This document shows, in pieces, positions 5,822-9,871 of a stretch of DNA of 9,871 nt. The stretch comes from Hyphomicrobiales bacterium (GTDB lineage Bacteria > Pseudomonadota > Alphaproteobacteria > Rhizobiales > SZUA-8), in contig QILX01000297.1 of the NCBI GenBank assembly GCA_003232175.1, positions 1 through 9,871 on the forward strand. Reading direction: 5' to 3'. The stretch's first letter is position 1; the number at the start of each line of letters is the position of its first letter. The translations under genes and the position numbers were made by a program. The notes below the pieces were generated by a model. The model worked only from the letters and a program-made list of their open reading frames with translations. It had not been told where the DNA came from and did not search any database.

Positions 5822-6803
5822 TCTTCGGGATAAAAGCAGGCCACCATTCGACCGGAGGCGATGCCAGCCAATTCTGGCGCCTCCCTGCGGCATCGATCAT
5901 TGGCTTTGCCGCAGCGCGGTGAAAACGGGCAGGCCCGCGACCGGCGATAAAGCTCCGGTTCAGGTGGTAGAGGCTTGGGTCGCCGCCGGCTTTTCGGGTC
6001 CGGTTTGGGCACCGCATCGATGAGGGATTTGGTGTAGGGGTGGGCTGGGCCGGCAAAAACCTGCGCCGTTGGACCACGCTCGACGATGCGACCCAGATAG
6101 AGCACCGCAACATGGTCGGTGACATGGCGGACGACATTCAGATCGTGGCTGATGAACAGATAGGTGACGCCTGAGGACTCCTTTAAATCCATCATAAGAT
6201 TGAGAATTTGCGCCTGGATCGAAACATCAAGGGCGGATACCGCCTCATCGGCAACGATCAGCTCTGGCTCGGTGATCAGGGCCCGGGCGATGGCGATGCG
6301 CTGGCGCTGACCGCCGGAAAACTCGTGCGGATAGCGGCTGAGGATGTCCGGCCTCAGACTAACGGAATTGACGACCGCTTCAACTCGCGCCATGCGCTCA
6401 GACCGGCTCAGACGCACGCCCAGCCCACGTAAAGGCTCATCGATGATCCGGGCAATCCGGTGACGGGGGTGGACCCATATGGGTCCTGGAATACCATTGC
6501 GAGGCGGCGGCGCAAGGTGCGCAGGCGTGCGGGTGAGGCGGAAAACAGGTCTTGGCCATCAATGCTGACAGAACCGGCATCCGGTTTTTCCAGACCAACC
6601 ACCAGCCTGGCGAAGGTCGATTTTCCCGAACCCGATTCCCCGATCAGACCCATGCTGGTCCCCCGTTCGATGGACAGCGTTACACCGGCAAGAGCCCGTA
6701 AAAAGGACGGTCTTTCGAACAATCCGGCGCGCGGCATGGGATAATCGCGCACCAGGTGAACCGCCTCCAGAAGCGGAGGTGCTGTGACAATCGGCGTGCT
6801 CAT
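5818..6803 (-). pseudogene. dppF: Peptide-type ABC importer ATPase (DppF/OppF), split by a frameshift
   Basis: This should be the second ATP-binding subunit of the peptide importer. The first part (ATG at 6803, open to 6408) carries Walker A GESGSGKS (residues 55-62) and the Q-loop MVFQDPYGS (103-111), then runs into unrelated sequence and stops. The remainder lies in another frame (continuous from about 6468 to 5818) and resumes with PRHRIARIIDEPL, then signature FSGGQRQR, Walker B ELIVADEA, the SHDL H-loop and a C-terminal Oligo_HPY region with four cysteines. Relatives read YGSLNPRH at the join. The DNA at 6466-6471 lacks about four bases of the L-N codons, or one base of a C-run. The ATG overlaps the dppD stop as ATGA. 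As read, neither fragment can form a complete nucleotide-binding domain. The cause may be true decay, a sequencing error or, less likely, programmed slippage. Confidence 0.85.
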
Positions 6804-7786
6804 GTCTGCCCCTGTGGCCGGAAACAGGCCACGCTGTGATCCGCCTGCAAGGCGATCTGCGGCGGCTCACTGGACCGGCAGCGTGTTTCGGCCAGGGGGC
6901 AGCGTGGCGCAAAGGCGCAGCCAAATTGCAGGGCCTCGCTCGGTGCCGGAACATCACCGGGAATTGCCGCCAGCCGTTCGCGTCCGCGCGGTCCCGACGT
7001 TACCAGATCGGAAGATGGCAAGGCGGCGAAGAGGCCGCGCGTATAAGGGTGCGCCATGGCGTTGAAAACCCCAGCTGTTGGTCCGGTTTCAACAATGCGT
7101 CCGGCATACAAGACCATCATGCGGTCGGTCATCTGGGCAATAACCCCCAAATCGTGGGTGATCAGTAAAAGGCCCATTTTTTCGGTTGCGGTAATTTGCA
7201 CCAGAAGGTCGAGAATTTGCCCCTGGGTGGTGACATCCAGCGCCGTGGTGGGCTCGTCGGCAATGAGAATATCGGGACCGCAGGCCAGCGCCATGGCGAT
7301 GACAACGCGCTGACGCTGGCCACCGGACAGCTCATGGGGGTAGCGCCCCAGCCCTTGTCGGCCGGCGGGCAACCCGACCCGGGCAACAAGCTCGGCGGCG
7401 GTCCGGCGAGCGGCGCGGCGGCCAAGGCCCAAATGCCAGCGCACCCCCTCGGCGACCTGATGGCCGATGGTCTGAACCGGATTGAGCGCCGTCATTGGTT
7501 CCTGAAAAATCATGGCCAGCCGCCTGCCGCGCAGGCCGCTCATGGCGGTGTCGTCAAGGGTCAGCAGATCCTGCCCGTCCAGTTTGATTGTGCCCGTGGC
7601 CCTGGCCGCTACCGGAAGCAGACCCATGATCGCCAGGGCCGTCATCGATTTGCCGCAGCCGGACTCGCCCACCAGGCCAACGCTCTGTCCGCGCCCGACA
7701 GTAAAACTTATCTGGTCCAGTATCCTGATTTGCCCCGACGGCGTGTCAAAACCCACCGAGAGGTTGGAAACACTGAGCAAATCCAT
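6800..7786 (-). CDS. dppD: Peptide-type ABC importer ATP-binding protein (DppD/OppD)
   Basis: The 328-residue cytoplasmic ATPase powers uptake by the DppB/DppC-type permease pair. All motifs are present: Walker A GESGCGKS (40-47), Q-loop MIFQEPMTALNP (92-103), signature LSGGQRQR (153-160), Walker B ILIADEP (173-179), D-loop ALD (182-184) and switch histidine H211. The C-terminal Oligo_HPY region has Cys290, Cys296, Cys303 and Cys321, a pattern linked to a [4Fe-4S] cluster in some homologs. The ATG at 7786 directly follows the dppC stop with no gap, and the stop overlaps the dppF start by four bases, so the operon is tightly coupled. The gene is intact and of normal length. The substrate could be a di- or oligopeptide or another small solute; the ATPase does not tell. 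Confidence 0.93.
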   Translation of the reverse strand: MDLLSVSNLSVGFDTPSGQIRILDQISFTVGRGQSVGLVGESGCGKSMTALAIMGLLPVAARATGTIKLDGQDLLTLDDTAMSGLRGRRLAMIFQEPMTALNPVQTIGHQVAEGVRWHLGLGRRAARRTAAELVARVGLPAGRQGLGRYPHELSGGQRQRVVIAMALACGPDILIADEPTTALDVTTQGQILDLLVQITATEKMGLLLITHDLGVIAQMTDRMMVLYAGRIVETGPTAGVFNAMAHPYTRGLFAALPSSDLVTSGPRGRERLAAIPGDVPAPSEALQFGCAFAPRCPLAETRCRSSEPPQIALQADHSVACFRPQGQT

Positions 7787-8635
7787 CTATCGCGCCCGGC
7801 GCAGGCGAGGGTCCAGCGCATCGCGCAAGCCATCGCCAAGCAGGTTCAGGCCGAGCACGGCGATGGCGATTGTAACCCCGGGAAAGATCACCAGATGGGG
7901 GGCGATGTAGATCATCGTCTGGGCTTCGTTGAGCATCTTGCCCCAGGACGGATTGGGCGGCTGAGTGCCAAGCCCCAGATAGGAGAGCCCTGCCTCGGCG
8001 AGGATGGCAAGGGCGAACTGAATGGTCATCTGCACGATCAGAACCGACGCGATATTGGGCAGGAGATGTTCGATGGCGATGCGAATTTCCCGCCGTCCGG
8101 CAAGGCGCGCGGCGGCGATATAATCCTGGGTCAGGACCACAAGGGCCGCGCCGCGCGTCAGGCGGGCAAAAACCGGCACGTTGAAAATGCCAATGGCGAT
8201 GATGGAGTTGACCGCGCCGGGCCCGGCCAGCGCCGTGATCATCACGGCGGACAAAAGGGCGGGAAAAGCAAAGGTGAAATCCGCCGCCCGCATGACAATT
8301 TCATCGATCCAGCCCCGGCGGCTGGCGGCAACAAGGCCCAGCGGCACGCCCAGCCCGACGCCGATGCCAACGGCGACCAGGGCAACGACAATGGAATTGT
8401 GGCTGCCCTTCATCAGCATCGACAGCACATCGCGGCCGAAATGATCGGTGCCAAAAGGGTGGGCAAGGGAGGGGCGCGCCAGTTTGTTGGCGATGTCGAT
8501 GTCGATCCACGATTGCGGGGTCCAGAAAAGGGTGACGGTGGCGATCACCACAAAACACAATGTGACGATGGCGCCGACGAGAAAACTTGGCGAGATGAGG
8601 ACCCGGCGGATGACTTCAATGCCGTCAGAGTGCAT
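7787..8635 (-). CDS. dppC: Peptide-type ABC importer permease (DppC/OppC)
   Basis: The 282-residue inner-membrane permease is one half of the import channel. It begins with a short cytoplasmic stretch and one transmembrane segment (about 14-37). The typical HPFGTDHFGRDVLS block (59-72) follows, then the five-helix binding-protein-dependent transport domain. The EAA-type cytoplasmic loop that contacts the ATPase is visible as DYIAAARLAGRREIRIAIEH then LLPN (171-194). The ending GLSYLGLGTQPPNPSWG (216-232) and DALDPRLR (272-279) is characteristic of DppC. The ATG at 8635 overlaps the dppB 3' end by 11 bases, and the stop abuts the dppD start. The gene is intact. Confidence 0.93.
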   Translation of the reverse strand: MHSDGIEVIRRVLISPSFLVGAIVTLCFVVIATVTLFWTPQSWIDIDIANKLARPSLAHPFGTDHFGRDVLSMLMKGSHNSIVVALVAVGIGVGLGVPLGLVAASRRGWIDEIVMRAADFTFAFPALLSAVMITALAGPGAVNSIIAIGIFNVPVFARLTRGAALVVLTQDYIAAARLAGRREIRIAIEHLLPNIASVLIVQMTIQFALAILAEAGLSYLGLGTQPPNPSWGKMLNEAQTMIYIAPHLVIFPGVTIAIAVLGLNLLGDGLRDALDPRLRRAR

Positions 8636-9602
8636 GGGCGTGTGCCTGTCTCAGTCTGGGGTCAAGGGCCAGATAGGCCAGATCGACCAGAAAATTGACA
8701 ATGACGACAGTGCCGGCCAGGAGCACGACAAGGTCCTTGACGACAATCAGGTCGCGTTGGGCAATAGCCTGAAACAACAGCCGGCCCAGGCCCGGCAGAT
8801 AAAACACGTTCTCAATGATGATGGTGCCGGCGAGGAGGAAGGAAAATTGCAGGCCCATGATGGTGACCACCGGGATCAGCGCATTTCTGACCGCATGGCG
8901 CCACAGGGCCGCGTTTAACGTCAGCCCCTTGGCGCGGGCGGTGCGGACATAATCCTCGCCCAGGGTCTCCAGCACCGATGAGCGGGTCACACGGGTGAGG
9001 ATTGCCGCCTGGGGCAGGGCGAGCGCGATGGCCGGCAGAGCCAGGGACCTGAGCGCTGAGCCTGGCCCCTGGTCCCAGCCGGCAAACCCGCCCGCCGGTG
9101 CCCAGCCCAAAGATACGGCGAATACCAGGATCAAAAGCATGGCGAACCAGAAATTCGGGATGGCGATGCCGATCTGGGCCAGAGCCGAAACCCCGGTATC
9201 GGCCAGCCGTCCGCGCCGCGATGCCGCAAATACGCCGGCGGGGATGGCGATCAGGACCGTAAGCACCATGGAGATCAGCGCCAGGGGCAGGCTGACCCAG
9301 ATGCGTTCGCCGATCAATTCCGAAACCGGCACCGAATAGGTATAGCTTTGCCCCAGATCGCCGGTAACAAGGCCCAGGACCCAGCGCCCGTAACGCGTCC
9401 CCACGGGCAGGTCCAGGCCCAGCTCGGCCCTGAGCGCCGCCAGGGTATCGGGCTGGGCCCCGACACCCAGAATGATCGCCGCCGGATCGCCGGGCAAGAT
9501 CTCCATGATCAAAAATATGATCATCGTGGCCGCGACAAGGGTGACAGCCAAGGCGGCGAAGCGGCGGGCAAGCACTAGGGCCATGGTCAGGCGTGACCTC
9601 AC
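8625..9602 (-). CDS. dppB: Peptide-type ABC importer permease (DppB/OppB)
   Basis: The 325-residue inner-membrane permease pairs with DppC. It has an N-terminal transmembrane segment (about 13-34) followed by ILPGDPA (35-41) and the LRAELGLD block (57-64). The transport domain contains GIAIPNFWFAMLL (145-157), the EAA-type loop EDYVRTARAKGL (216-227) with HAVRNALIPV (236-245), ENVFYLPGLGRLL (264-276) and the ending YLALDPRLR (310-318). The longest frame starts at GTG 9602. An ATG at 9584 (residue 7) is an equally good start and has GAGG 12 bases upstream, so the first six residues are uncertain. The gene follows the binding-protein gene after a gap of about 45 bases and overlaps dppC by 11 bases. 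Confidence 0.92.
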   Translation of the reverse strand: MRSRLTMALVLARRFAALAVTLVAATMIIFLIMEILPGDPAAIILGVGAQPDTLAALRAELGLDLPVGTRYGRWVLGLVTGDLGQSYTYSVPVSELIGERIWVSLPLALISMVLTVLIAIPAGVFAASRRGRLADTGVSALAQIGIAIPNFWFAMLLILVFAVSLGWAPAGGFAGWDQGPGSALRSLALPAIALALPQAAILTRVTRSSVLETLGEDYVRTARAKGLTLNAALWRHAVRNALIPVVTIMGLQFSFLLAGTIIIENVFYLPGLGRLLFQAIAQRDLIVVKDLVVLLAGTVVIVNFLVDLAYLALDPRLRQAHAHAL

Positions 9603-9647
9603 ATTGACATGGATAAACCGATTAGCCAGCTCGTCCCCGGCGCCGGC

Positions 9648-9871
9648 CTACTCCGACCAGCTTACCCCGGTCACGTCATTGGCCTGCACGGGGCTGTTTC
9701 CCCAAAGGCCCTTCAGCTTGGCGTTCCACACGCCGTGTTTGGCCAGTTGGAACAGATAACCATTGACGGCATCAGTCGCAATCATGCGCTGGGCTTCACC
9801 AAGCAGGGTATACCGTCCCGCCTCGTCGGCGGTTGCCGCCAGCTTGGTCATGATCGCCTTGAAGGCCGGTT
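9648..9871 (-). CDS. dppA: Peptide-type ABC importer substrate-binding protein, C-terminal part (gene continues beyond window)
   Basis: The frame is open to the right edge, so only about 73 C-terminal residues are visible. The ATG at 9851 is internal, since PAFKAI precedes it in frame. Segments such as YTLLGEAQRMIATDAV, NGYLFQLAKHGVWNAKLKG and the ending NDVTGVSW fit the C-terminus of family-5 extracellular solute-binding proteins (DppA/OppA type), where the DAV-x-Y/F region precedes a short hydrophobic stretch. Position and strand, first in a dppBCDF-like operon, support this call. The periplasmic protein would set the importer's specificity, but the ligand-binding part is outside the window. 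TAG at 9648-9650 ends the gene. Confidence 0.8.
   Translation of the reverse strand, partial: PAFKAIMTKLAATADEAGRYTLLGEAQRMIATDAVNGYLFQLAKHGVWNAKLKGLWGNSPVQANDVTGVSWSE

Noticed and set aside
6460..6475. Programmed ribosomal frameshifting in dppF
   Set aside because: The C-run gives a weak slippage chance, but there is no stimulatory structure that I can see, and this ATPase family is not known to use recoding. A deletion or sequence error is simpler.
7196..8698. 500-residue plus-strand open frame
   Set aside because: It lies antisense to dppD and dppC, whose motifs are all intact. The translation is rich in G, Q, H and D with no recognisable domain, typical of a shadow frame in GC-rich DNA.
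9637..9646. CCGGCGCCGG palindrome after the binding-protein stop
   Set aside because: It could slow transcription between dppA and dppB, but it has no loop, no T-run and only ten bases, too little to call a terminator or attenuator.

Overview
The window looks like chromosomal DNA from a GC-rich alphaproteobacterium, probably Rhodospirillales- or Rhizobiales-like. This is inferred from the gene families and from the dense packing with short overlaps; no rRNA or tRNA marker is present. I see no CRISPR array, integrase, transposase, phage gene or tRNA.

Layout. (1) Positions 2-2043 (+) hold the 3' part of lutB and all of lutC, two subunits of the LutABC iron-sulfur L-lactate oxidation system, joined by an ATGA overlap. 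(2) Positions 2044-2249 are intergenic. They contain a three-copy degenerate repeat, two copies of which form a long palindrome with a G-rich right arm. (3) Positions 2250-2842 (+) hold a conserved uncharacterised gene with an HRPCxxC motif. It converges on a RimJ/RimL-type acetyltransferase gene at 2839-3499 (-). Both carry a reading-frame break near the 3' end. When each frame is restored, the two stop codons share the palindrome TTAA at 2839-2842. (4) Minus-strand genes 3522-4118 (a PhnN-like protein with an abnormal P-loop) and 4154-4882 (a VIT/CCC1 metal transporter) probably form one transcription unit with the acetyltransferase. (5) A DUF218/YdcF membrane protein is divergent from the transporter at 5006-5821 (+). 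(6) From 5818 to the right edge, all on the minus strand, is a dpp/opp-type ABC importer operon in the order substrate-binding protein (partial), permease B, permease C, ATPase D, ATPase F. The last gene, ATPase F, is split by a frameshift just after its Q-loop.

How the genes work together. LutB and LutC oxidise lactate together with LutA, which would lie left of the window. The ABC operon imports a peptide or similar small solute, but as read it lacks an intact second ATPase. The transporter, PhnN-like and acetyltransferase genes share a strand and short gaps, with no obvious common pathway.

The main surprises are three broken reading frames in under 5 kb, the palindromic repeat, and a PhnN relative that has lost nucleotide-binding residues. 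Two of the three breaks lie at runs of C and could be sequence errors. The acetyltransferase break looks like a real deletion. I do not see convincing evidence of a wholly new multi-gene system.
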